Part shown: piece by piece, positions 7,799-15,983 of the stretch | How positions within the stretch are numbered: the first letter of the stretch is position 1 | Layout: the number at the start of each line of letters is the position of its first letter | Source: VXYL01 sp965243175 | GTDB taxonomy: Bacteria; Pseudomonadota; Gammaproteobacteria; Pseudomonadales; Azotimanducaceae | NCBI GenBank assembly: GCA_965243175.1 | Contig: OZ251532.1 | Span: 3,100,001-3,164,000, forward strand | Direction: 5' to 3' | DNA length: 64,000 nt | Notes under the pieces: model-generated | The model's input: the letters and a program-made list of their open reading frames with translations, nothing else | What the model was told of the DNA's origin: nothing | The model's database searches: none | Translations under genes and position numbers: made by a program

Positions 7799-10240
7799 AT
7801 GGCCGGCGTGACGCGCACCGCTCGCGCCGTGGTGATCGGCGGCGGCGTGGTGGGCGTTTCCACGCTCTACCACTTGGCGCGCAAGGGCTGGGCCGACGTG
7901 CTGCTGCTCGAACGCAAGGAACTCACCTCCGGCTCGACGTGGCACGCCGCCGGTCTGCTGCCGCTCTTCAACATGAGCTATTCCGTCGGGCAGCTGCACA
8001 AGTACTCGGTGAACCTGTACCGCGCCTTGGAAGCGGAGACCGGGCAGGACGTCGGGCTGCGCTCGGTCGGCAACATCCGCCTCGCCACGACGCCGGATCG
8101 GATGGACGAATACCGCCAGTACGCTGGCGTCGCCCGCACCATCGGCGTTCAGGTGGAGTTTCTGACGCCGGAGCAGGTGCGCGAGATTTGGCCGCTGGCG
8201 ACCACCGACGGGCTGCTCGGTGCCATTCGCCATCCAGAGGACGGCTACATCCAGCCCGCGGACCTCACCCAGGCCTTGGCGCGGGGCGCACGTGCCAAGG
8301 GCGCGACGATAGAGCGCCAGACCACGGTTGTCGGCATCGAACGCACTTCCGGCGGCGAGTGGCGCGTGACCACGGACCACGGCAGCGTGGTGTGCGAGCA
8401 CGTGGTCTGCGCGACCGGCAACTTCGCCCGCCGCACCGGGGCGCTCGTCGGCCTCGACGTTCCGGTGCTGCCGGTTCAGCACCAGTACATCGTCACCGAA
8501 GCGCATTCGGACATTCAGGCTCGCCATCGCGCCGGGTTGCCGGAAATGGGCGTGCTGCGGGAGTCCGACGGCTCTTGGTACATGCGCGAGGAAGCGGGCG
8601 GCCTGCTGCTCGGCCCCTACGAGAAAGGCGCGCCGGCCTGCTATCTGGACGGGCCGGATCCGCAGAGCGAGTACGAGCTGTTCGACGCGGATCTGGATCG
8701 CCTCGCGCCGCACATCGAATCCGCCATTCGCAGAGTGCCGGCGTTCGCCGAACTCGGCGTGAAGCAGGTCTTCAACGGCGCCATCGCGTACACGCCGGAC
8801 GGCAGCCCGATCGTCGGCCCGGCTTGGGGCCTGCCGAACTTCTGGCTGAACGAGGGGCACAGCTTCGGCATCACCGCGGCGGGGGGCGCCGGGTGGCAGC
8901 TGGCCGAATGGATCGTCGAAGGCGAGCCGACCATCGACATGCTCGGCGTCGACCCGCGCCGTTTCGGCGACTACGCCACCGGCGCCTACTTGAAGGCGAA
9001 GAACGAGGAAGCCTACGCCAACGTCTTCACCATCCACTACCCGGACGAAGAACGCCCCGCGGCGCGTCCGCACCGCACCGCGCCGTGCTACGAACGGATG
9101 CGAGCGCTCGGTGCGGTGTTCGGGCAGAAGTTCGGCTGGGAGCGTCCGAACTGGTTCGCCGGCCCCGGCGAGGCGCAGGAGGACCACTGGTCGTTTCGTC
9201 GTTCACGCTGGTTCGAGGCGGTGGGGCGGGAGTGCCGCAACGTGCGCGACAACGTGGGCCTTCTCGACATGACGGCCTTCGCCAAGGCGCGGGTGAGCGG
9301 CGCGAACGCAGCGGCGTTTCTCGACCGCCTGGTGGCGAACCGCCTGCCCAGAGTAGGGCGCGTGGCGCTCTGCCACGCCTTGAACACGCGCGGCGGCGTT
9401 CATTCGGAGTTCACCATCCACCGCGAAGCCGCGGACCGCTTCTATCTGGTGTCCGCCGGCGCCTTCCAGCGTCTCGACCACGATTGGCTGAAGCGCTGGA
9501 TGCCGAGCGATGGGGCGGTGCGTTTCGAGGATCTCACCTCGAAGATGGGCGTGCTGGTGGTGGCCGGGCCGAAGTCCCGCGAACTGCTCTCTCGGGTGTG
9601 CGACGCCGACCTCTCGAATAACGCTTTCCGCTGGCTGACCGGCCGCGACACGAACATCGGCCTGGCGCCGGCCAAGTTGCTGCGCCTGAACTTCGTCGGC
9701 GAGCTCGGCTGGGAGATCCATCACGGCATCGAGTACCAGAACGCGATCTTCGACGCGCTCGTTGCCGCTGGCGAGGATCTGAGCCTCAAGCCGTTCGGCA
9801 TCCGCGCCATGGACTCGCTGCGCATCGAGAAGTCGTATCGGATGGTCGGCGCGGAGCTGTCCATCGAGTACGCGGCGTTGGAATCCGGCCTCGACCGCTT
9901 CGTGCGCTTGGAGAAGCCGGATTTCGTCGGCCGCGGCGGCCTGCTCGCCTGGCAGCAACGCGGCTTCGCCAATGCCTTCGCGACGCTCGAAGTGGACGGC
10001 CCGGAAGACGCCGATCCGCTCGGCAACAACCCGCTCTATCTTGGCGCGGAGATGGTGGGCCGCGCCACGGCCGGCAACTACGGATTCCGCGTGGGGAAAT
10101 CCCTGGCGCTGGCCATGCTGCGCCCGGAACTGGCCGCTCACGGCGCGAGCATGGAGATCGACGTGCTCGGCGAACGGTACCCGGCGCGGGTGGTGGCCGA
10201 GAGCCCGTGGGACCCGGCCAACGAACGCTTGCGAAGCTGA
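7799..10240 (+). CDS. Dimethylglycine/sarcosine dehydrogenase-type FAD protein with GcvT domain
   Basis: An 813-residue flavoprotein that oxidatively demethylates N-methyl amino acids (dimethylglycine or sarcosine) and passes the C1 unit to THF. The N-terminus has the dinucleotide-binding motif VVIGGGVVGVSTLYHLARKG (residues 11-30). SGSTWHAAG follows, where His49 matches the covalent FAD attachment His of the family. A central FAO_M-type segment follows, then a GcvT-like folate-binding half (GLLDMTAFAKARVSG, ELGWEIH, SLRIEKSYRMVGAE). The start ATG 7799 is 8 bases after the fhs stop, making it the last gene of the C1 cluster. Dimethylglycine versus sarcosine specificity cannot be read from sequence. 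Confidence 0.93.
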   Translation: MAGVTRTARAVVIGGGVVGVSTLYHLARKGWADVLLLERKELTSGSTWHAAGLLPLFNMSYSVGQLHKYSVNLYRALEAETGQDVGLRSVGNIRLATTPDRMDEYRQYAGVARTIGVQVEFLTPEQVREIWPLATTDGLLGAIRHPEDGYIQPADLTQALARGARAKGATIERQTTVVGIERTSGGEWRVTTDHGSVVCEHVVCATGNFARRTGALVGLDVPVLPVQHQYIVTEAHSDIQARHRAGLPEMGVLRESDGSWYMREEAGGLLLGPYEKGAPACYLDGPDPQSEYELFDADLDRLAPHIESAIRRVPAFAELGVKQVFNGAIAYTPDGSPIVGPAWGLPNFWLNEGHSFGITAAGGAGWQLAEWIVEGEPTIDMLGVDPRRFGDYATGAYLKAKNEEAYANVFTIHYPDEERPAARPHRTAPCYERMRALGAVFGQKFGWERPNWFAGPGEAQEDHWSFRRSRWFEAVGRECRNVRDNVGLLDMTAFAKARVSGANAAAFLDRLVANRLPRVGRVALCHALNTRGGVHSEFTIHREAADRFYLVSAGAFQRLDHDWLKRWMPSDGAVRFEDLTSKMGVLVVAGPKSRELLSRVCDADLSNNAFRWLTGRDTNIGLAPAKLLRLNFVGELGWEIHHGIEYQNAIFDALVAAGEDLSLKPFGIRAMDSLRIEKSYRMVGAELSIEYAALESGLDRFVRLEKPDFVGRGGLLAWQQRGFANAFATLEVDGPEDADPLGNNPLYLGAEMVGRATAGNYGFRVGKSLALAMLRPELAAHGASMEIDVLGERYPARVVAESPWDPANERLRS

Positions 10241-10332
10241 GTTCCGAGGCCGTTCGGGTTCGGCAGCAAGAACACTGGCGAGGAGCCGATGGGCTATGAT
10301 GCCGCGCCAATTGTTGCCGATAAGGATGCGCC

Positions 10333-11121
10333 ATGCGATTGCGCTTGATCTTGGCCGCCGTTGCGCTCTGCGCGCTGTCGAGCGGGGCGGAGGCGAAAAT
10401 CACCGCCGATGTCGTCTACGGCCACAAGGCCGGCATGGCGTTGGTCTACGACGTGTTCCACGCCGCCGAACCCAACGGCGCTGGCGTGTTGTTCATGGTG
10501 AGCGGCGGCTGGTTCTCGCGCTGGGTGCCGCCAGCCGAGCGCTTGGGTTGGTTCGCGCACCTGCTCGATGCCGGATTCACGGTGTTCGCCGTGCATCACG
10601 GCAGCGCGCCGCGCTTCAAGGTGCCGGAAGCGGTGGCCGACGTTCGCAAAGCGTTGGCGCACATCCGCGCCAATGCGGAGCGATTCGGCATCGACGCCGC
10701 GCGCCTAGGTGTTCACGGCGGCAGCGCTGGCGGCCACCTCTCGTTGATGCTCGGCTTGGCGCCCGAAGGCGACGACGTGGTGCAGGCGGTCGTGGCGTAC
10801 TTTCCGCCAGTGGATCTGGAGGGCATCGTCGGCCCCAGCGAGCGTTTTCCGGCACTCGACTTCGATCCCGAACTGGCGGCTGATGTCTCGCCCATCCACT
10901 TCGCGAGCGCCGACGATCCGCCCGTCTTGCTGATCCACGGCGACCAGGACGAGTTGGTGCCGTTGACGCACAGCGAACGGCTGCACGACGCGCTCGAAGA
11001 CGCCGGGGCGATGTGCGAGCTGATGATCATCGAGGGCGCGGAGCATGGCTTCCGAGGTGCCGCGCAACAGCAGGCTCGCGCAGCCACGGCGGAGTTTTTC
11101 ACGAACCACTTGGCGAAGTAA
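10333..11121 (+). CDS. Exported alpha/beta hydrolase
   Basis: A 262-residue serine hydrolase of the acetyl-esterase/prolyl-oligopeptidase-like branch. Residues 1-21 (MRLRLILAAVALCALSSGAEA) are a clear signal peptide, so the enzyme should act in the periplasm or outside. The nucleophile elbow is HGGSAGGHLSLM (Ser about residue 132), the acid is in HGDQDELVPL, and the His in EGAEHGF. An oxyanion-type FMVSGGW segment lies near residue 52. A TATGAT hexamer at 10295-10300 may be a -10 element. It stands alone between the C1 cluster and a crotonase, and the substrate is unknown. Confidence 0.85.
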   Translation: MRLRLILAAVALCALSSGAEAKITADVVYGHKAGMALVYDVFHAAEPNGAGVLFMVSGGWFSRWVPPAERLGWFAHLLDAGFTVFAVHHGSAPRFKVPEAVADVRKALAHIRANAERFGIDAARLGVHGGSAGGHLSLMLGLAPEGDDVVQAVVAYFPPVDLEGIVGPSERFPALDFDPELAADVSPIHFASADDPPVLLIHGDQDELVPLTHSERLHDALEDAGAMCELMIIEGAEHGFRGAAQQQARAATAEFFTNHLAK

Positions 11122-11219
11122 TCCAGAAAACGGCGATGGAACCGCGGCGCCGGTTTCATTCGCGGTTGCGCCTTGGTAAGTTCCTGCGTCGCATCGTCGA
11201 ACAACAAGGGGGAGATTCG

Positions 11220-12119
11220 ATGGCGGACTACGAGAACATCCTGACCGATCGCGTCGGCACCGAGGACCGCGTCGGGCGCATCACGCTCAACCGGCCGGAG
11301 AAGATGAACGCGCTCTCGCAGGAGCTTCTCTACGAACTGAACGACGCGCTGCACGCGATGGAGGCGGACGACTCCATCCGCTCCATCATCGTGCGCGGCG
11401 CCGGGCGCACCTTCAGCGCGGGCTACGACCTCACGCCCAGCGGCGGCAAGGGCGCGGACGCCGTGGTGCGCCGCCATCGCGCCGTGGACGAGAAGGGGCG
11501 CCGCCTGCTGATGGGCATTCGCACCGGCATGCAGCAGATCACGGACATCCACCTCTACTTCTGGAACATGGCGAAGATCACCATCGCCCAGGTGCATGGC
11601 TACGCCATCGCCGGTGGCTGCGAACTGGCGATGATGGCGGACCTGGTGGTGGCGGCGGACGACGCCCAGCTCGGGCATCCGGGGCTGCGCGGCCTCGGCA
11701 CGTCGCGCACCGGCGTCATCTGGCCTCTGGTGATGGGCATGCGCAAGGCCAAGGAGCTCTACTACACCGGCGAGAACGTCACCGGCGCCGAAGCCGAGGA
11801 AGTCGGCATGATCAACTATTCGTGGCCGAAAGACGAACTCGAAGACCGCACCATCGCCTTCGCGGACCGCATCGCCGTGATGTCCGCCGACCACTTGGCG
11901 ATTCTGAAGCTCAACATGAACCGCTTCTACGAGAACATGGGCATCTACTCCTCCGTGCGCAGCAGCACGGACCTCGATGCCGCTGGCCAGTTCACCGGCT
12001 TCTCCTACGACTGGCAGGAGAAGATGCGCGAAGAGGGCATGCGCGACGCGGTGCGCTGGCGCGACGGCCTGTTCCGCGACAACGACTGGTACAAGCGCCC
12101 AGGCCCGAAGCCCGAGTAG
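11220..12119 (+). CDS. Enoyl-CoA hydratase/isomerase family (crotonase) protein
   Basis: A 299-residue crotonase-fold protein. The oxyanion-hole segments are visible (FSAGYDLTPSGG near residues 63-74 and HGYAIAGGCELAMMADLVVAAD near 125-146), as is LNRPEKMNALS near the N-terminus. In the region where hydratases carry a catalytic Glu (around GHPGLRGLGTSRTGVIWPL) no clear Glu is present, so it may catalyse a different CoA-thioester reaction. The start ATG is preceded by AAGGGGGAG at 9-base spacing, a strong ribosome binding site. A small membrane protein follows 8 bases after the stop. The pathway is unknown; acyl-CoA catabolism is the general setting. Confidence 0.88.
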   Translation: MADYENILTDRVGTEDRVGRITLNRPEKMNALSQELLYELNDALHAMEADDSIRSIIVRGAGRTFSAGYDLTPSGGKGADAVVRRHRAVDEKGRRLLMGIRTGMQQITDIHLYFWNMAKITIAQVHGYAIAGGCELAMMADLVVAADDAQLGHPGLRGLGTSRTGVIWPLVMGMRKAKELYYTGENVTGAEAEEVGMINYSWPKDELEDRTIAFADRIAVMSADHLAILKLNMNRFYENMGIYSSVRSSTDLDAAGQFTGFSYDWQEKMREEGMRDAVRWRDGLFRDNDWYKRPGPKPE

Positions 12120-12127
12120 ACCGCCCC

Positions 12128-12556
12128 GTGGCCAATGCCCTGACCACCGAGTTGCGCCGCCGCCCGTGGTGGATGAACCTCCTGTGGGTGTTCTGCCTCT
12201 ACATGACGTTCATCTACATGCCCTACGACATCTTCTTCAAGCCCGTGGCGGAAGACCAGGAGGTGTGGTTCGGCTTCGTGCTAGAGGGCTGGTGGGCGAA
12301 GGCGACGGCGCCGCTGCACTGGCTCATCTACGGCGCAGGCGCTTGGGGCTTCTGGAAGATGGCGCGGTGGATGTGGCCCTGGGCGGCGGTGTATTCCGCC
12401 CAGGTCGTCCTCGCCATGCTGGTGTGGAACCTAACCGACTTGCGCGGCGGCTTGTGGGGTGGGGTGATTTCCGCCGCCATCGTCGCGGTGCCGACGGTTG
12501 CGCTCTGGCGAGCGAAGGAGCGCTTCGGACCGGCCGAGACGCCGACGGCCGCCTAA
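12128..12556 (+). CDS. Small four-helix membrane protein, unknown function
   Basis: A 142-residue protein I do not recognise. It begins with GTG at 12128, 8 bases after the crotonase stop. It is dominated by Trp-rich hydrophobic segments: about residues 13-36 (WWMNLLWVFCLYMTFIYMPY), 56-78, 84-104 and 107-126. The last residues are charged (WRAKERFGPAETPTAA), suggesting a cytosolic C-terminus. The pattern, with a conserved-looking MPYDIFFKP after the first helix, resembles uncharacterised inner-membrane proteins often linked to acyl-CoA genes. It is likely co-transcribed with the crotonase. Confidence 0.7.
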   Translation: MANALTTELRRRPWWMNLLWVFCLYMTFIYMPYDIFFKPVAEDQEVWFGFVLEGWWAKATAPLHWLIYGAGAWGFWKMARWMWPWAAVYSAQVVLAMLVWNLTDLRGGLWGGVISAAIVAVPTVALWRAKERFGPAETPTAA

Positions 12557-12598
12557 CGGGCTGCTATGCTCGTGCGACGGTAGCAAGGAGCCGACTCA

Positions 12599-13543
12599 AT
12601 GAAGGACCTCGGTACCCTCTCTCCGGTGAGCGTTAGGAAAGTGTGGGAAGAAGAACCCAAGCACTTCACCCCTTGGCTGGCTGACCACGCGGATCTGCTC
12701 GGCGATGCTTTGGGCCTCGATCTGGTGCTTGTAGGGAGGGAGAGGGAAGTCGATGGCTTTAGGGTTGATCTCCTGTTCCGCGAGCAACGCACCGACAGCC
12801 TTGTGGTAGTGGAGAACATGCTTGAACGCACGGACCACGACCATTTGGGCAAACTGATTACGTATGCCGCTGGACTCGACGATGCTCGCTACGTTGTCCT
12901 AATCGCCCCGGAATATCGGGATGGGCATCGGACCGCGCTCACTTGGCTCAACACCATATCTGCCGACGACTTCGCCTTCTTTGGCGTAGTGCTCGAGGTT
13001 TGGCAAATTGACCAGTCGCGTTGGGCACCTCGTCTGAGGGTCGACATCAAGCCGGATGGATGGCGGGACCGCGTGAGGGCCGACCGAAAGAAATCCGAGA
13101 CCACCGAACTGGGGCAGGCATACCAGAATTTCTGGAGTGAGTTCCTACCTCCGTTCAAGGAAGTCTGGTCCAACCACAAGAAGGCCCAACGGGAGTCCTC
13201 AATGCACTTCTTTCATCAAGGGCGCAGATTCAACGCCGCCTTCAGTGAGGGCGGCACGAAACTACGGGCCGACAGGTATCCCGTCAAGGAAGACAAGGAC
13301 GCTACAGAGGAAGAGTTCAGCCGGCTGTATTCGAGAAAGGATGAGATTGAGCAGGCAGTTGGCGATCCTCTTGACTGGGACGATCGATCGGGCCTCGATG
13401 GATTCACGGTATCTCTCCGCTACCAGAAACCGTTTGATGTTCGTTCTAAGGACGAGCGTTGGCAAGACGCCCAGACGTGGCTCATCGACGCAATGGTACG
13501 GATGCGCAAGGCGTTCAGCGGGAAGTTGGACAGTGCCGGCTGA
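12599..13543 (+). CDS. DUF4268-type protein with nuclease-like N-terminus
   Basis: A 314-residue protein resembling DUF4268 proteins, whose N-terminal half has a PD-(D/E)XK-like core. The segment VDLLFREQRTDSLVVVEN (near residues 53-70), followed by LERTDHDHLGKLITYAAG, gives the D, E and polar residues of such a core, although the usual Lys after the Glu is not obvious. The C-terminal half (LGQAYQNFWSEFLPPFKE, MHFFHQGRRFN, WQDAQTWLID) matches the DUF4268 module. It is preceded by CAAGGAG at good spacing and a TATGCT hexamer at 12565-12570. Lower G+C and different codon use from neighbours hint at transfer. Its role is unknown; a defence or mobile origin is plausible. Confidence 0.75.
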   Translation: MKDLGTLSPVSVRKVWEEEPKHFTPWLADHADLLGDALGLDLVLVGREREVDGFRVDLLFREQRTDSLVVVENMLERTDHDHLGKLITYAAGLDDARYVVLIAPEYRDGHRTALTWLNTISADDFAFFGVVLEVWQIDQSRWAPRLRVDIKPDGWRDRVRADRKKSETTELGQAYQNFWSEFLPPFKEVWSNHKKAQRESSMHFFHQGRRFNAAFSEGGTKLRADRYPVKEDKDATEEEFSRLYSRKDEIEQAVGDPLDWDDRSGLDGFTVSLRYQKPFDVRSKDERWQDAQTWLIDAMVRMRKAFSGKLDSAG

Positions 13544-13647
13544 CGCCGCCTGCCAACGTCGACTGCGAAGCGGTAAGCGAGACGTACGTCCGGCTTGCGC
13601 CATCCTCCTAGGCACCGGCTAACCCACAACTACTTGGAGAACCCACC

Positions 13648-14586
13648 ATGTTCGGATCCCAGTTCTACAACCAGCTCACCTCGTGGGAGACCATCAAGGA
13701 TGTGCTCGCCACGATGGAGCAAGGGCGCTGGACCAGCGTCTACACCTACGACCACTTCGTGCCGCCTTGGACGCGCACCGCGGACGTCGTCGAAAGCGAC
13801 CTGCATCCCACGCTGGAAGGCTGGGCGCTTCTCTCCGGCATGGCGGCGGTGACCAGCAAGCTGGAGCTCGGTGTGCTGGTCTCCGGCAACACCTACCGCA
13901 GTCCCGCGCTCACCGCGAAGATGGCGGCCACCATCGACGAAATCTCCGGCGGGCGCGCCATCCTCGGCATCGGCGCCGGCTGGAACGTGCGCGAACACGA
14001 AGCCTACGGCTGGAACTACCCGCCCATGCGCGAACGCCAGGACCGCTTGGAGGAAGCCTGCGAACTCATCCAGGCGCTCTTCACCGCCGAACGCTTCGTG
14101 GACTTCAACGGCAAGTTCTACCAGCTGAAGCAGGCTCCGTTCGCCCCCAAAGGCGTGAAGCGCAAGATTCCCGTGATGGTCGGCGGCACCGGCCCGAAAC
14201 GCACCCTGCGCACGCTCGCCAAGTACGGCGACATCATGAACGCCATCTGCAGCCCCGAGGACTTGAAGCGCCACTGGAGCGTCGTCGAGAAGCACTGCGA
14301 GGACGTAGGGCGAGACTCGGCCGAGATCAAGCGCTCCGTGCATGTGCCGATGCAGCTCATCCACGACGAAACCAAGGCCGTGCTGGCCCGCCGCGGCAAC
14401 CCGTGGACGATGGTGGGCGGCAAGCAGTACGTCATCGACCGCTGCGGCGACTTCATCGACGCCGGGGTGGACGAGTTCTGTCTGCAATCGATTGAGCAGC
14501 GCCCGGAGGTGTATCAGGAGCTCGACGAGGAGATCTTGAGCGCGTTTGATTCGCGAGTGCCGAAGGGGGCGTTTGGCCTGGGGTGA
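13648..14586 (+). CDS. LLM-class flavin/F420-dependent oxidoreductase
   Basis: A 312-residue TIM-barrel oxidoreductase of the luciferase-like monooxygenase superfamily. Visible features are YTYDHFVPPW (residues about 31-40), a LGVLVSGNTYRSPALTAKMAATID strand-helix unit, and SGGRAILGIGAGWN (residues about 97-110). These are followed by EHEAYGWNYPPMRERQDRLEEA and VMVGGTGPKRTL, all hallmarks of the F420-type LLM branch. Whether the cofactor is F420 or FMN cannot be settled from sequence. The gene stands alone, with a GGAG-like site (TTGGAG) before its ATG. A second, distinct LLM protein is encoded at 19699-20964. Confidence 0.88.
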   Translation: MFGSQFYNQLTSWETIKDVLATMEQGRWTSVYTYDHFVPPWTRTADVVESDLHPTLEGWALLSGMAAVTSKLELGVLVSGNTYRSPALTAKMAATIDEISGGRAILGIGAGWNVREHEAYGWNYPPMRERQDRLEEACELIQALFTAERFVDFNGKFYQLKQAPFAPKGVKRKIPVMVGGTGPKRTLRTLAKYGDIMNAICSPEDLKRHWSVVEKHCEDVGRDSAEIKRSVHVPMQLIHDETKAVLARRGNPWTMVGGKQYVIDRCGDFIDAGVDEFCLQSIEQRPEVYQELDEEILSAFDSRVPKGAFGLG

Positions 14587-14626
14587 CCGGCCTCGCTGGT
14601 CACTTGACCAACACACGAGTTGAGGG

Positions 14627-14935
14627 GTGCGCTTGCCGTTGACCAATCCGTGCGAAATCGCAGATGCGGCCGAGGCCGTCTACAAGGCGAAGTACGCAGC
14701 GGAGTACGAGCGACTCTACGACGGCAAGTTCGTCGTGATCGATGTCACCGATGAGCGGGCGTACTTGGGCGTGTACGCGGAGGGGGCGCTTGGAGAGGCC
14801 AGGCGGCAGTCGCCGCATGGCGTCTTCCATCTGATGAAGGTAGGTGCCCCGGGGGCGTTCAAGGTGACTTGCATTGACCGGCACAAGGCATCAACGCCAA
14901 CAGAGTGGAATTGGCCACTAAGATCAATGGGATAG
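14627..14935 (+). CDS. Small hypothetical protein (about 100 residues)
   Basis: About 100 residues, not firmly recognised. The central part has a regular pattern (YDGKFVVIDVTDERAYLG, then YAEGALGEARRQSPHGVFHL and KVGAPGAFKV). It resembles small DUF5678-like proteins found singly or near toxin-antitoxin and mobile genes. GTG 14627 is directly after GAGGG, so TTG 14633, six bases after GAGGG, is the better start. It ends 22 bases before the convergent RelE-type toxin gene. The compositional pattern and strong local SD support a real gene, but the function is unknown. Confidence 0.6.
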   Translation: MRLPLTNPCEIADAAEAVYKAKYAAEYERLYDGKFVVIDVTDERAYLGVYAEGALGEARRQSPHGVFHLMKVGAPGAFKVTCIDRHKASTPTEWNWPLRSMG

Positions 14936-14957
14936 CTCCCCCTCTGCCTCTGGGGCA

Positions 14958-15308
14958 TCAGTCACGAGCCTCAGAGGTGGTGGCGTCCTCTTTTCGGTGG
15001 AGGGGCGCGTTGGGGGAAGCCGCTGCATCAGCCGCACTTGCCGGACCGCCAAGTCGGTACACCTCGCCTCTGGGCCGAATCCGCACGAAGTCGGCCGTAG
15101 CGGCCTGCACCTCGAACACGACTCTGTAGTTGCCGACTCGAATACGGTAGTAGCTCGTCGTACCTCTCATCTTCCGAATGCCTGTCACTTGCGACACGCC
15201 TTCAGCAGATTCGATCTCTTGGATCAATTGCTTGATCCTCTCCCGCAGCTTCTTGACTCGGACCTTCCTCAAGTCACGTTCGAAGCTGCGCCGAAATCTC
15301 GTTTCCAT
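14958..15308 (-). CDS. RelE/ParE-family toxin
   Basis: A 116-residue protein whose first 85 residues match RelE-type mRNA interferase or ParE-type toxins: METRFRRSFERDLRKV, two helices, then MRGTTSYYRIRVGNYRVVFEV and FVRIRPRGEVYR. A perfect GGAGG sits 5 bases before the ATG. Family toxins usually stop right after the final VYR strand. Here about 30 extra low-complexity residues (Ala/Pro/Ser-rich) follow, suggesting loss of the original stop. It lies 64 bases downstream of a coiled-coil/winged-helix gene read in the same direction, the likely antitoxin/regulator. Biochemical activity is not predictable from sequence. Confidence 0.8.
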   Translation of the reverse strand: METRFRRSFERDLRKVRVKKLRERIKQLIQEIESAEGVSQVTGIRKMRGTTSYYRIRVGNYRVVFEVQAATADFVRIRPRGEVYRLGGPASAADAAASPNAPLHRKEDATTSEARD

Positions 15309-15372
15309 TACGTCCTCCGGGCGAACGCGACGCCGCTAGAACTAGACCGGGATGTCACGTCTCTTTGTGGGG

Positions 15373-15765
15373 CTAGAGGCGACTCCGGTACATCCGATCT
15401 TCGTGAGCGACGCAGCCATCCCGCTTCAACTCTCGCAGCCGGTTGTCCACGGCGACTTCGCCCGACCTGCTGCCCTTGACGCCGAGCGCCTTGATGATCT
15501 CGCCCCGCCTCACGCCGCGAGGGCTGCCCGCGATCACCGCCATCACAGCCTCCAGTGTCACGCGACCGCCGTTCAACCTGGTCTGCACCTGGGCGTCCAA
15601 GGAGCGCGTCCTGCGCTCCATGACCTCGTCGTAGGCGGCTATCGCGGCAAGCTCCAAGGCGACTTCATCGCGCCGCTTGCGCAGCGTCTCCGCTTCTCGT
15701 TCGAGCCTTGCGGCCTCCTCGTTCAGCTCACGTCGCCTCTCGGCGAACGGATCTGTCGAATCCAT
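15373..15765 (-). CDS. Coiled-coil plus winged-helix protein, candidate antitoxin/repressor
   Basis: A 130-residue protein I cannot place in a named antitoxin family. Residues about 8-50 are a charged heptad-rich helix (RRRELNEEAARLEREAETLR), a likely dimerising coiled coil. Residues about 68-130 look like a winged helix (LEAVMAVIAGSPRGVRRGEI, then VDNRLRELKRDGCVAHEDR). It is the first gene of a two-gene unit with the RelE-type toxin and has a near-consensus promoter with an overlapping palindrome directly upstream. An autoregulatory antitoxin role is inferred from that layout; the homologous wHTH proteins known elsewhere are often annotated only as hypothetical. Confidence 0.68.
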   Translation of the reverse strand: MDSTDPFAERRRELNEEAARLEREAETLRKRRDEVALELAAIAAYDEVMERRTRSLDAQVQTRLNGGRVTLEAVMAVIAGSPRGVRRGEIIKALGVKGSRSGEVAVDNRLRELKRDGCVAHEDRMYRSRL

Positions 15766-15780
15766 GCGTGTTCTCCGTTA

Positions 15781-15830
15781 TCTGTATTTGGACAGAAAGA
15801 GAGCATAGGTCGTTCTGTTCACCGTGTCAA
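15781..15830 (-). promoter_or_regulatory. Sigma-70-type promoter with palindromic operator for the wHTH/RelE unit
   Basis: On the minus strand TTGACA (15830-15825) and TATGCT (15807-15802) are separated by exactly 17 bases, a near-consensus promoter. A palindrome TCTGT-N6-ACAGA (15781-15796) covers the expected transcription start, 15 bases before the ATG. A related half-conserved copy TCTG-N6-CAGA lies at 15843-15856, upstream of the -35. Such placement is typical of an autoregulated toxin-antitoxin operon. Binding by the wHTH protein is inferred. Confidence 0.72.
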
Positions 15831-15909
15831 CATTTTTTCTGCTCTGACCGTACAGAACTACGGAGACCGCGACGACGTTGCAGAATGCGAAAGAGTCGCG
15901 CAAGCATCA

Positions 15910-15983
15910 GCATTCCGCAGGAGCACATCTCGCGCCTGACGGAGCGTTTCTACCGCGTGGATCTGGCGAAGAGCCGGGTGCGG
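15910..15983 (+). pseudogene. 74-bp fragment of a phoR-like histidine kinase gene
   Basis: This stretch encodes SIPQEHISRLTERFYRVDLA and onward to KSRVR, the ATP-lid region of PhoR. It matches the resident phoR (27849-27921, minus) at all but about five positions, and all five differences are silent third-codon changes (for example GAA/GAG and GAC/GAT). No other part of phoR is present. It ends abruptly and joins the leader of the Rpn-family gene at about 15991. The resident phoR also lies upstream of the second Rpn copy, so this is a remnant of a phoR-rpn arrangement after an internal deletion. Confidence 0.85.
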
